Positions 42,710 to 51,111 of a DNA stretch of 58,839 nt are shown here, one piece after another. Source of the stretch: Actinomadura soli (GTDB lineage: Bacteria; Actinomycetota; Actinomycetes; Streptosporangiales; Streptosporangiaceae); NCBI RefSeq assembly GCF_005889715.1, contig NZ_VCKW01000014.1, positions 1 to 58,839 on the forward strand. The letters run 5' to 3'. Position 1 is the stretch's first letter, and the number at the start of each line of letters is the position of its first letter. Made by a program: the position numbers and the translations under genes. The notes under the pieces are model-generated. The model searched no databases and was not told the origin of the DNA. It worked only from the letters and a program-made list of their open reading frames with translations.

Positions 42710-43513
42710 TCAGCCGCCGTGGTCGCGTGGGAGCGGGGGCGGGGCTCCCATCGACTGGCGCAGGTCGTGGCGGATCTTGGCTGCGAGGGCCTTGGTGGCG
42801 GAGCGGTTGAGGGCGGCGCCGGCGACGGCGCCCGTGAGGAACGGGCCCATGGTGCCCAGGCTGCGGCCGAAGGTGCGCAGCATGCGTTTGCGCAGGGCCG
42901 TCTTCGCGGCCGTTCCGAGCGCGCTGGTGAGGGAGCCCGTCTCCAGGGGGTTGATGCCGCGCTGCCGGGCCCAGGACGTGACGAACGCCGCGCCGCGCGC
43001 GGTTCCGTTGCCCTGGACGGTGAGGCCGTACACCTCGTGCAGTTCGGCGATCATCTTGACCTCGATGGCCGCGACGACGAGGGTCTCGGCCGCCAGCTGA
43101 GCGGGGGCGGTCAGCAGGAGCGGCGGGGCGGCGAACTGCACGGCGGCGAGCGCACCGCCTGCGGCGCCGACGGCGGTCGTGCTGTTCCCGGCCGCTTTCA
43201 CCAGCTTGTCGGCGAGGTCCTCGCCCATCAGGCCGGGGTGGTGGGCCTGCAGCGTCTCAAGGTCGCGGATCGGGATGTGCGGGGCGGCCTCCACGAGCAG
43301 GTCGCCGAGCCAACGGCCGCGCGCGACGCCCGCGGCGCCTGCTCTGCGGGCCTGCTGGCCCAGCAGCGCGGCCAGTCGGCCGAGCAGGCGGCCGCGGGTC
43401 TCGCGGTCCATGTCCTCTTCGGCGGTGAGCCGCCCGAGCAGCTCACCGAGTTCGGCGGAACCGTTCCGGCGGGACGGCTCCATGTCCTCCTGAGGTTCGA
43501 TCTCTCCCGGCAC
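42710..43513 (-). CDS. EcsC-family protein
   Basis: A protein of about 267 residues. A Glu/Arg-rich helical N-terminus precedes an EcsC-like domain: helices such as ADKLVKAAGNSTTAVGAAGG, PPLLLTAPAQLAAETLVVAA and EVKMIAELHEVYG, then a region of Ala-rich helices with TMGPFLTGAVAGAALNRSAT. The GTG at 43513 is preferred for its spacing to GGGAG; ATG 43483 has AGGAGG only two bases away. It starts 16 bases after the DUF4193 stop, suggesting co-transcription. Function unknown; EcsC proteins are linked to membranes and secretion in Bacillus. Confidence 0.8.
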   Translation of the reverse strand: MPGEIEPQEDMEPSRRNGSAELGELLGRLTAEEDMDRETRGRLLGRLAALLGQQARRAGAAGVARGRWLGDLLVEAAPHIPIRDLETLQAHHPGLMGEDLADKLVKAAGNSTTAVGAAGGALAAVQFAAPPLLLTAPAQLAAETLVVAAIEVKMIAELHEVYGLTVQGNGTARGAAFVTSWARQRGINPLETGSLTSALGTAAKTALRKRMLRTFGRSLGTMGPFLTGAVAGAALNRSATKALAAKIRHDLRQSMGAPPPLPRDHGG

Positions 43514-43529
43514 CTGCGGCCACTCCCGG

Positions 43530-43826
43530 TCAGGCGGCGCACTCGCGGCAGATCGGCTGGCCGTTCTTCTCGGTGGCCAGCTGGCTGCGGTGGTGCACCA
43601 GGAAGCAGCGCGTGCAGGTGAACTCGTCGGCCTGCCGCGGAACCACCCGGAAGGTGAGCTCCTCGTTCGACAGGTCGGCGCCGGGCAGCTCGGCCACCTC
43701 GCCGGCGTCCAGGTCCTCGTCAATGATGCTGGCGGCCTTGTCGGCGCGCCGGGCCTGGAGCTCCTGGAGGCTGTCCTCGCTGAGATCGTCGTCTGTCTTG
43801 CGTGGGCTGTCGTAGTCGGTCGCCAT
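43530..43826 (-). CDS. DUF4193 protein (Rv2699c-like)
   Basis: A 98-residue protein. An acidic N-terminus (DYDSPRKTDDDLSEDSLQEL) leads to a zinc ribbon with CTRC and CREC knuckles (FTCTRCFLVHHRSQL, QPICRECAA). This is the universal actinobacterial DUF4193 pattern, and it marks the conserved core block. Function is unknown; a link to transcription is often suggested from the ribbon fold but is unproven. The upstream 500 bases contain no gene. Confidence 0.92.
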   Translation of the reverse strand: MATDYDSPRKTDDDLSEDSLQELQARRADKAASIIDEDLDAGEVAELPGADLSNEELTFRVVPRQADEFTCTRCFLVHHRSQLATEKNGQPICRECAA

Positions 43827-44332
43827 CTTCTATCTCCATCCCCCTCAGTGCTTTATGCGCCCCGTCGCGCGGAACTAACGCTCGGGGGACCGTTCTTGTG
43901 CCCGATCCGGGCGGGAAATTCTGTCACGGTTGGTGACCTGCGACACACAAGGCGCGACCGTCCCCACGAGTGACACCCGTCACCCGCATCTCTTTCTAGA
44001 AATGTGTCTTCTGTCACATATCCGACGGATGTCGCGATGCGATGGCGTAACCAGGGCTCCCGCCGCGGATCTCACGGCGGTCGGGGATCATATCGGTCCG
44101 GGGGGCGTTGTGCGCGCCGACCTGCCCGGCGCGGCGGGATGGCCGATCGGGCAGGTCGGACATCGAACCAGACTCTTCAGTGAAACGTCTGAACTAACGC
44201 GATATCGTGCCCGCCTGAGGTTGGGGGCGGGCCCCCTGCGGGGCCTGCCCGGCGATCGCCGGCGGAAGGCCCCCGCTCCGGGGTCCGGCGCACACTATCG
44301 CGGGACATCACTGCGGGTCACTGGAGGGTCAG
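43827..44332. other. 506-base intergenic region before the kinase pair
   Basis: No convincing gene is present; open frames here lack coding bias and ribosome sites. It contains promoters for the divergent DUF4193 and kinase genes, a repeated GAACTAACGC (43872-43881 and 44191-44200), an ATCCGACGGAT palindrome near 44020, the palindrome CGATATCG near 44200, and the 12-base inverted repeat listed separately. In M. tuberculosis a DUF3093 gene (Rv2698) lies in the equivalent place; it is absent here. Confidence 0.6.
44117..44159. repeat. Perfect 12-bp inverted repeat
   Basis: CCGACCTGCCCG (44117-44128) and CGGGCAGGTCGG (44148-44159) are exact inverse complements with a 19-base loop. It lies about 175 bases before the first kinase start and could be a leader hairpin or an operator. 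Confidence 0.75.
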
Positions 44333-46018
44333 ATGCCGGATGCCGCTCCGCTGGAGCCGGGCGATCCTAGGGCACTCGGGCAGTACGAGGTCGTCGGACG
44401 GCTCGGCGCCGGGGGTCAGGGCGCCGTCTTCCTGGGCAGGACGCCGGGAGGCGAGTACGTCGCCGTCAAGCTGCTGCACGCGCAGATGGCGAACGACCCG
44501 GCCGCGCGGGCCCGGTTCACCCGCGAGGTGGCGGCGGCGCAGAAGGTCGAACCGTTCTGCACGGCCCGCGTCCTGGAGGCCGACGTCCACGGCGACCAGC
44601 CGTACGTCGTCAGCGAGTTCATCGACGGGCCGTCCCTGCACGACGTCGTCGCGCACGACGGGCCGCGCAGCGCCCAGGAACTGGAGCGCCTCGCGATCGG
44701 CACGGTGACGGCGCTCGCCGCCATCCACGAGGCCGGGATCGTCCACCGCGACTTCAAGCCGAACAACGTCATGCTGGCGGCGGACGGCCCCCGCGTCGTC
44801 GACTTCGGCATCGCCAGGACGGTCAACTCGCAGGAGAGCGCGGTCACCGCCACCGGCATGGTGGTCGGCACCCCCGGCTACCTGGCGCCCGAGCAGCTCA
44901 CCGGCGCGCCGCTCACCCCGGCCGTCGACATCTTCGCCTGGGCCGCGACGATGGTGTTCGCCGCGACCGGGCAGTCGCCGTTCGAGGCGGACACGCTGCC
45001 GGTCATCATCAACCGGATCCTCAACGAGGAGCCCGACCTGTCCGCGCTGCCCGCGGGGCCGCTGCGCGACCTGGTCGGACGCTGCCTGTCCAAGGACGCG
45101 GGCCTGCGCCCGCCCGCGGCGCAGCTCCTGCTGAACCTGCTGGGGCACGTGGGCGTCGCGCCGGGCTCCCAGGCGGGCGGGCCGGACGACCTGCTCAACC
45201 AGGGCACCCGGATCGCGTCGCAGCTCGCGCCGCCGCCCCCGGTGCCGCCCGCGCCGCGGCCGCAGTACCAGCCGCCGCAGCAGCAGATCACCCCGCCGCC
45301 GATGCCGATGCATCAGGCCGGGATGCCGCCGGGGCCGCACACGCCGCCGCCGCAGCCGATCACGCCGCCGCCCATGCCGATGTACCAGGGCGGCGCGATG
45401 CCGCCCCCGCCGCCGAACCAGCCGCGGATGCCGATGGGGCAGCCGGTCCCGCCCGGGCCCGGGTACGGGCGGCCGAAGCAGTCCGGCGGCGCCGGGCCGA
45501 TCCTCGCGATCGGCTGCGGGGTGCTCGCGCTGATCGTCGTCATCGTGGTCGTGGCGATCGTCCTGGTCGCCGCCGGCGACGACACCCCGGACCCGGATCC
45601 GTACACGCCGCCGATCACGTACACGCCGCCGTCCTCCACCTACACGCCGTCGCCGTTGACGACCCGCGGCGGCCTCATCGGCGTGTGGCGCGGTGACGGG
45701 AACCAGCCGGGCGCCAGCGCGGGGCACACGAGGTTCGAGGTCCGGTTCACGCTGGTGTACTCCAGCGGCATCGCGACGTACACCTACCCGTCCGGGTCGC
45801 AGGTCGACTGCCGGACCCGGCTCTCGCACCTGTCCGGCGACAGCGGCAGCTCCCGGATCGAGTACCAGGAGACGCCGTACACCGGGATGGACCCGAAGGA
45901 GTGCGCGCCCGGGTACATCACGTTCATCCCGTCCGGGTCCGGCACCACCATGCGGTGGGAGTGGCGGCAGACCCGCTCGGCCTCGACCGCCCAGGCCTTC
46001 GGAACCGTGAGCAGGTGA
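44333..46018 (+). CDS. Membrane Ser/Thr protein kinase
   Basis: A 561-residue Hanks-type kinase. Gly-rich loop GAGGQGAV, Lys46 (VAVKLL), HRDFKPNN (from 138), DFG (157) and APEQ are intact. A Pro/Gln/Met-rich juxtamembrane linker (about 290-380, with repeated TPPPMPM) precedes one helix (about 388-415). The outside domain of about 145 residues begins Pro/Thr-rich and has Cys in QVDCRTRL and PKECAPGY; I do not recognise it. It is not a PASTA kinase. The ATG at 44333 follows GGAGGGTC. The stop overlaps the next kinase gene (GTGA). Confidence 0.92.
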   Translation: MPDAAPLEPGDPRALGQYEVVGRLGAGGQGAVFLGRTPGGEYVAVKLLHAQMANDPAARARFTREVAAAQKVEPFCTARVLEADVHGDQPYVVSEFIDGPSLHDVVAHDGPRSAQELERLAIGTVTALAAIHEAGIVHRDFKPNNVMLAADGPRVVDFGIARTVNSQESAVTATGMVVGTPGYLAPEQLTGAPLTPAVDIFAWAATMVFAATGQSPFEADTLPVIINRILNEEPDLSALPAGPLRDLVGRCLSKDAGLRPPAAQLLLNLLGHVGVAPGSQAGGPDDLLNQGTRIASQLAPPPPVPPAPRPQYQPPQQQITPPPMPMHQAGMPPGPHTPPPQPITPPPMPMYQGGAMPPPPPNQPRMPMGQPVPPGPGYGRPKQSGGAGPILAIGCGVLALIVVIVVVAIVLVAAGDDTPDPDPYTPPITYTPPSSTYTPSPLTTRGGLIGVWRGDGNQPGASAGHTRFEVRFTLVYSSGIATYTYPSGSQVDCRTRLSHLSGDSGSSRIEYQETPYTGMDPKECAPGYITFIPSGSGTTMRWEWRQTRSASTAQAFGTVSR

Positions 46019-48735
46019 CGGACGAGGTCACACCGCTTCGCGCGGGTGACCCGTCCCGGCTCGGCTCGTACCGCCTGACCGGCCTCCTCGGGGAGGGCGG
46101 TCAGGGCACCGTCTACCTCGGCGAGGACGAGCCGGGCCACCGGGTCGCCGTGAAGCTGCTGCACGCGCGGTTCAGCGGCGACCCGAAGGCCAGAGCGCGG
46201 TTCGCGGCCGAGGTGGCCGTCGCCAAACGGGTGTCGGCGTTCTGCACCGCCCGCGTCCTCGACTCCGACGTCGAGGGCGACCGGCCCTACATCGTGAGCG
46301 AGTACATCGACGGCCCGCCGCTGTCGCAGGTGGTGTCCGCCGAGGGCCCGCGGCACGGCACCGATCTGGACCGGCTGGCGATCGGGACGATGACGGCCCT
46401 CGCCGCCATCCACCAGGCGGGCGTCGTGCACCGCGACTTCAAGCCCGCCAACGTGCTGCTCGCGCCGGACGGCCCGCGGGTGATCGACTTCGGTATCGCG
46501 CGGGCGCTGGACGCGACGGGCACGATGTCGAGCACCGCCGTCGGCACGCCCGCCTACATGGCCCCCGAGCAGATCTCCGGGGCGCGGGTCGGGCCGGCGG
46601 CGGACGTGTTCGCGTGGGGCGCCACGATGGTCCAGGCGGCCACCGCGCGGCCCGCGTTCGGGCACGACTCCATCCCGGCGGTCATGCACCGCATCCTCAA
46701 CCTGCCGCCCGACCTCGGGAACCTGCACGCGCCGCTGCGCCAGATCGTCGCGGACTGCCTCAGCAAGGACCCGGCGGCGCGGCCCGCGTCCCAGCATGTC
46801 CTGGCGCATCTTCTGGAACTCGCGGGGAGCCTGCCGCGGCCGGGCGCCCGGCCGGACGCCCCCGGCGACGACTCGGTGATCCTCACGCATGGGGCGGCGA
46901 CCGCGGCGACGGGGTCGGCGCGGCTGCAGATCGTCCCTGCGCAGCCGCCCCATCAGCCGCCGCCGAGCGCGGCGGCGTGGCCGCCTCTGCCTCCGCCGCA
47001 CAACGGGCAGGGATATGCCGGGCCATGGCCCTCCCCCGCGGTCCCGTCCCCGGGGCCCGACGCCGCGCCGCCACCGGGCAAGCGCGGCAAGCGCGGCATG
47101 GGCGTGCTGGCGAGCGCGGGCGGCGCCGCACTGGTCGCCCTGGTGGTCGCCGGCACGGTGATCGCCGTCAAGCTCGCCGGCCATGGCGGGCCCGACCCGA
47201 CCACGACGGCGGCCGGACGGACGGGCGGCACGTTCCCGATGACGGTCAGAGGCCCCGGCACGAGCGCCGACGAGATCGACCCGTCGCACGCCTACGGCGG
47301 GACGGAGCGGTTCCTGACCAAGCAGCTGTTCACCGGCCTGACCGAGCTCGGCCCGGACGGCGTCGCGCGCAACCGCCTCGCCACGCAGATCACGCCGGAC
47401 GCGTCCTGCCGGCGGTGGAAGATCCTCGTCAAGGACGGGACGACGTTCAGCGACGGCAGGCCCGTCGACGCGAACGCGTTCGCCCGCGGATGGTCGCGCA
47501 GCGCGGCGACGGACACCGGCGGCGGCTCCTTCCTGATGAACGACATCGAGGGCTTCGCCGCGGTCGCCGCCGGCAGGTCCGCCACGCTGTCCGGGGTCAA
47601 AGTGGTGTCCGGCACCGCCCTCGACGTCACGCTCACCTCCCCCAACTGCGACTTCGCCGCACGGCTGTCCGAGCCCGCCTTCATGCCCGTCCCCGAGGAG
47701 GCGGGCAAGCCCGACAACGCGGCGTTCAACACCCGGCCCGTCGGGAACGGGCCGTTCAGGCTGCAGGAGTATCAGCAGAACAGGCGGGTCTCGCTGGTGC
47801 GCAACGACGCCTGGGCGTTCGGCAAGACGAAGTTCGACGGCGTGGACGTCCGCATCAGCGACGAACCGGTCCTCGGACGCACGGCCTACGCCGCGGGCGA
47901 GGTCGACTGGTACACCGTCGGCACCGACCAGCTCGGCACCACCCCCACGGCCGACCTGATCTCGCGGCCCGCGCCGTTCACCCGGATGCTCGTCCCGATC
48001 ACCGCCCGCGGGCCGATGAGGTCCAGGGAGGCCAGGGAGGCGGTGTCCTACGCCGTCGACCGCGAGGGGCTCGGCGCGCTGTTCGGCAACGCCTACAAGC
48101 CGGCGCACGGCCTCGTCCCGCCGGGGATCCCCGGCTTCGGCAAACCCGGCGCATGCCCGTCGTGCGACGGGACGGACCCGGTGAAGGCCAGAGCGCTCGC
48201 GGAGCGGGCGGGGCTCGGGCCGGGGTCGCAGGTCCGGCTCTACCACCGGGCCTCGACCGCCGACGAGAAGCTGGTCCACGCCGTGCGGAGCATGCTGCAG
48301 ACGGTCCTCGGCTGGAAGGTCGACCTGCGGGTGATCCCGCTCAGCGAGTTCGAGCGGTTCCGCAAGGAGCTCGTCGCGGACGACGCGTCCGGCCTGGCGT
48401 TCTTCTCCTGGGGCCCCGACTACCCGAGCGCCTACTCCATGCTGTGGCCGCTTCTCGGCGGCACGCTGGTGGCGACCGCCGAGAACGCCTACTACAACCT
48501 GTCCCGCTGGAAGAACCCGAACTTCGACAACCTGATCTCCAGCGCCCTCAGGACGCAGCCCGCCGGCACCCGCGCGAACCTGTTCCGGCAGGCCGAGAAG
48601 CTGGCGCTGGACGACATGGCCCTCGTCCCGCTCGTGAACAACGGAGCGGCCGCGGTGCGCAGGAACGGCAAGTACGTCGGCCTGGAGATGGACTACGACG
48701 GCGACCCGACCGTGGCGACGGCCGCGCTCAAGTAG
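46015..48735 (+). CDS. Ser/Thr kinase fused to an extracellular solute-binding domain
   Basis: A 906-residue single-pass receptor. Residues 15-275 are a Hanks kinase (Lys47, HRD at 139-141, DFG, APEQ intact) closely similar to the preceding kinase. A Pro-rich linker and one helix (about 362-388) follow. Residues 395-906 outside the membrane form a family-5 (peptide/dipeptide, SBP_bac_5) solute-binding domain: TKQLFTGLTELGPDGV, TFSDGRPVDANAFARGW, REAVSYAVDREGL, GPDYPSAYSMLWPL. A binding protein is thus wired directly to a kinase. The ligand is probably a peptide or other oligomer. GTG 46015 overlaps the previous stop by four bases. Confidence 0.92.
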   Translation: MTDEVTPLRAGDPSRLGSYRLTGLLGEGGQGTVYLGEDEPGHRVAVKLLHARFSGDPKARARFAAEVAVAKRVSAFCTARVLDSDVEGDRPYIVSEYIDGPPLSQVVSAEGPRHGTDLDRLAIGTMTALAAIHQAGVVHRDFKPANVLLAPDGPRVIDFGIARALDATGTMSSTAVGTPAYMAPEQISGARVGPAADVFAWGATMVQAATARPAFGHDSIPAVMHRILNLPPDLGNLHAPLRQIVADCLSKDPAARPASQHVLAHLLELAGSLPRPGARPDAPGDDSVILTHGAATAATGSARLQIVPAQPPHQPPPSAAAWPPLPPPHNGQGYAGPWPSPAVPSPGPDAAPPPGKRGKRGMGVLASAGGAALVALVVAGTVIAVKLAGHGGPDPTTTAAGRTGGTFPMTVRGPGTSADEIDPSHAYGGTERFLTKQLFTGLTELGPDGVARNRLATQITPDASCRRWKILVKDGTTFSDGRPVDANAFARGWSRSAATDTGGGSFLMNDIEGFAAVAAGRSATLSGVKVVSGTALDVTLTSPNCDFAARLSEPAFMPVPEEAGKPDNAAFNTRPVGNGPFRLQEYQQNRRVSLVRNDAWAFGKTKFDGVDVRISDEPVLGRTAYAAGEVDWYTVGTDQLGTTPTADLISRPAPFTRMLVPITARGPMRSREAREAVSYAVDREGLGALFGNAYKPAHGLVPPGIPGFGKPGACPSCDGTDPVKARALAERAGLGPGSQVRLYHRASTADEKLVHAVRSMLQTVLGWKVDLRVIPLSEFERFRKELVADDASGLAFFSWGPDYPSAYSMLWPLLGGTLVATAENAYYNLSRWKNPNFDNLISSALRTQPAGTRANLFRQAEKLALDDMALVPLVNNGAAAVRRNGKYVGLEMDYDGDPTVATAALK

Positions 48736-48753
48736 CCCGCGCTCAGAGCGGGG
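48736..48753. terminator. Small hairpin between kinase and cutS genes
   Basis: CCCGCGCT and AGCGGGG pair (one bulged G) around CAG in the 19-base gap between convergent genes. Confidence 0.45.
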
Positions 48754-48754
48754 A

Positions 48755-50011
48755 TCAGCCTGGTGGGAGCCGGACCGTGACGATCAGCCCGCCGCCGGGC
48801 CGCGGCGCCGCGTACACGGCGCCCCGGTGCGCCAGCACCACCGACCGGACGATCGACAGGCCGAGCCCGGCGCCCTTGGCCGACTCGACGCGGTCGGCGT
48901 TCAGCCGCCGGAACGGCTCGAACAGCCTCTCCACCTCGTAGGCGGGCACGGCGGGACCGGTGTTCTCGACCTGGATCGTCGCGTACCCCTCCAGCATGCC
49001 GGTGCGGATCCACAGCTCGCCGCCGTCCTCGACGTTGTGCTTGATCGCGTTCTCGACGAGGTTGGACACCAGGTGTTCCAGCAGCACCGGGTCGCCGAGC
49101 GCCTTCCCGGACGTCAGCTCCGGATGGACGGCCACGTCGAGGTCGTGGTCGCCGCGCGCCGAGTGCTCCAGCACCGTCGTCGCCACCTCGGCCAGGTCGA
49201 CCGGGGTGCGGGTCGCCAGCTCCCGCTCGCTGCGGGCGAGCAGCAGCAGGCCCTCGATGAGCCGCTCGTGCCTGGCGTTGGTCGCGAGGAGCGTCCGGCC
49301 GACGGCGCGCAGGTCGTCGGAGACGTCCGGGTCGCCGAGCGCGACCTCCAGCAGCGTCCGGTTGATCGCGAGCGGGGTGCGCAGCTCGTGGGACGCGTTC
49401 GCGACGAACCGGCGCTGCGAGTCGAACGCCATCCCGAGCCGTTCGAGCATCGCGTCGAAGGTGTCGGCCAGCTCCTTGATCTCGTCGTCCGGGCCCTCCA
49501 GCGCGATCCGCTCGTGGAGCGTGCTCTCCGACAGGCGGCGCGCGGTGGTGGTGACCCGCTGCAGCGGGCTCAGCGCCCGGTCGGCGACGAACCAGCCGAG
49601 CACCAGCGTGATGACCCCTACGCCGCCGAGCGCCAGCAGCGACCGTCCGACGAGCTGGCGCATCGTCTGCTCGACGAACTGGCGCTGCAGCGCCGCGGCC
49701 TCCTCGTCGGAGATGTTGAAGCCGATCACCTTGACGCCGCCGAGGATGTCGGCCATCAGCACCGACATCACGAACAGCAGCAGCGCCCCCGCCATGAAGA
49801 ACAGCAGCCCGTAAAGGAGGGTGAGGCGCAGCCGCACGCTCATGCGGGGCAGCGCCTTCATGTCGCCGAACGTCCCGCCGCCGTCGCCGCGCCACATGCC
49901 CTTGGGGGCCTGAGCCGGCTGCGGGACCTGCTGCGGGCCGGGACGCCGCCACGGCCCGCCGCCGCCACCGGACGTCTCCGGTCCGTTGCGGGGCGCGGGT
50001 TCGGTGGTCAC
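48755..50011 (-). CDS. cutS: CutS-like sensor histidine kinase
   Basis: A 418-residue HAMP-type sensor kinase. A disordered Pro/Gly N-terminus of about 55 residues precedes helix 1 (LTLLYGLLFFMAGALLLFVM), a short outside loop, helix 2 (SLLALGGVGVITLVLGWFVA), HAMP, and the H-box FVANASHELRTPLA with His208. The ATPase has ENAIKHN and GAGLGLS. The partner is strongly CutR-like, so this is CutS. Unlike what is reported for Streptomyces CutS, the protein has no cysteine at all, so any Cys-based sensing is not conserved. GTG 50011 overlaps the cutR stop by four bases. Confidence 0.9.
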   Translation of the reverse strand: MTTEPAPRNGPETSGGGGGPWRRPGPQQVPQPAQAPKGMWRGDGGGTFGDMKALPRMSVRLRLTLLYGLLFFMAGALLLFVMSVLMADILGGVKVIGFNISDEEAAALQRQFVEQTMRQLVGRSLLALGGVGVITLVLGWFVADRALSPLQRVTTTARRLSESTLHERIALEGPDDEIKELADTFDAMLERLGMAFDSQRRFVANASHELRTPLAINRTLLEVALGDPDVSDDLRAVGRTLLATNARHERLIEGLLLLARSERELATRTPVDLAEVATTVLEHSARGDHDLDVAVHPELTSGKALGDPVLLEHLVSNLVENAIKHNVEDGGELWIRTGMLEGYATIQVENTGPAVPAYEVERLFEPFRRLNADRVESAKGAGLGLSIVRSVVLAHRGAVYAAPRPGGGLIVTVRLPPG

Positions 50012-50661
50012 AGCCGGTACCCCACGCCGGGCACGGTCTCGATCACCGGGGGGTCGCCGAGCTTCTTGCGCAGCGTCATCATCGTGACCCGGACGACGTT
50101 CGTGAACGGGTCGATGTGCTCGTCCCAGGCCTTTTCCAGGAGCTGCTCGGAGCTGACGACGGTGCCCTCCGCGCTGAGCAGCACCTCCAGGACGGCGAAC
50201 TCCTTGCGGGTCAACTCGACGGGGCGCCCGTCCCGCGCGACCTCGCGGCGGGCCGGGTCGAGGCTGATCCCGGCGCGCTCCAGGACGGGCGGCAGCGGCG
50301 CGGCGGCGCGGCGGCCGAGGGCCCGCACCCGGGCGATCAGCTCGGCGAACGCGAACGGCTTGGCCAGGTAGTCGTCGGCGCCGATGGACAGGCCCTCGAC
50401 CCGGTCGTCCAGCTCGCCCGCCGCGGTCAGCATGATGATCCGCGCCGGGTAGCGCTGCGCGACGAGCTGCTTGCAGACGTCGTCGCCGTGGACCTTGGGC
50501 AGGTCGCGGTCCAGCACGATCACGTCGTACTCGTTGACGCCGGCCCGCTCCAGCGCGCCGGCGCCGTCGTAGGCCACGTCCACGGCCAGCGTCTCTCTCC
50601 GCAGGCCGGTGGCGATCGCGTCGGCGAGCACCCGCTCGTCCTCGACGACTAGAACACGCAC
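50008..50661 (-). CDS. cutR: CutR-like OmpR-family response regulator
   Basis: A 217-residue regulator. The receiver has VLVVEDE, phospho-acceptor Asp51 (VIVLDRDLP) and KPFAFAELIARVRALGRR. The winged-helix domain contains ELTRKEFAVLEVLLSAEG and EKAWDEHIDPFTNVVRVT, nearly identical in pattern to Streptomyces CutR. The GTG at 50661 follows GGAGGGGGA. CutRS acts at the cell envelope and secretion in Streptomyces, and the gene neighbourhood (DUF4193, SuhB, HemH, SepH) matches the Streptomyces cutRS locus. Confidence 0.93.
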   Translation of the reverse strand: MRVLVVEDERVLADAIATGLRRETLAVDVAYDGAGALERAGVNEYDVIVLDRDLPKVHGDDVCKQLVAQRYPARIIMLTAAGELDDRVEGLSIGADDYLAKPFAFAELIARVRALGRRAAAPLPPVLERAGISLDPARREVARDGRPVELTRKEFAVLEVLLSAEGTVVSSEQLLEKAWDEHIDPFTNVVRVTMMTLRKKLGDPPVIETVPGVGYRL

Positions 50662-50816
50662 GAGGTCCCCCTCCATGGGCCGGGACGCGGTCCGTCCCGG
50701 CCTCCAGATATGCCACGGGCACCGTAAGACGCCCGTAAACACCTGTTCAGATGATCGTTATGCGCGCCGTGGTGGCAGGGGCGCAAGAATCCGCGAAAAT
50801 TGCATTGGCGTTCAGG

Positions 50817-50845
50817 TTTACCTTCAGCCTAGGCCTGGGTAGGCA
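50817..50845 (+). promoter_or_regulatory. Promoter of the 58-aa protein gene
   Basis: TTTACC (50817-50822) and TAGGCA (50840-50845) are spaced by 17 bases, a good match to actinomycete housekeeping promoters, 25 bases before the start codon. Confidence 0.55.
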
Positions 50846-50869
50846 TGGGCACGATCCGGGAGGAGGCCT

Positions 50870-51046
50870 ATGGGCGAGTTGTCACGCATGATCCAGCAGC
50901 GACTCGATGACGCGTACGCGTCGCTGCGCAGCGCCCATGCAGAGGGAGACACCTACCTGGCGGACATTCGCCAGGAGGAGATCAACGATCTGCGCCGGAT
51001 CGCAGCGAACAACGACATCGGTGTAGAGCCACCCCGCTGCGACTGA
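50870..51046 (+). CDS. Small conserved-looking protein, 58 aa
   Basis: The ATG at 50870 follows an excellent GGGAGGAGG site and a good promoter. The product is helical and charged: MGELSRMIQQRLDDAYAS, then AEGDTYLADIRQEEINDLRR and a short tail ending in CD. It has no membrane segment. Similar small proteins occur between cutR and suhB-type genes in actinomycetes, to my recollection. Function unknown; the heptad-like pattern suggests a coiled-coil dimer. A strong terminator follows 20 bases later. Confidence 0.8.
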   Translation: MGELSRMIQQRLDDAYASLRSAHAEGDTYLADIRQEEINDLRRIAANNDIGVEPPRCD

Positions 51047-51064
51047 ACACGCGCGAACGACACA

Positions 51065-51100
51065 GGAGCCCGGGCCTGCGCGGTCCCGGGCTCCCCGTTT
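51065..51100. terminator. Strong bidirectional terminator
   Basis: GGAGCCCGGG (51065-51074) pairs perfectly with CCCGGGCTCC (51085-51094), followed by CCGTTT. It separates the 58-residue gene from the convergent suhB gene. Confidence 0.85.
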
Positions 51101-51111
51101 CACGGCCCACC

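Noticed and set aside
43930..44370. Plus-strand 146-residue open frame in the gap before the first kinase
   Set aside because: No ribosome site, unbiased codons and no recognisable motif; it overlaps the kinase start.
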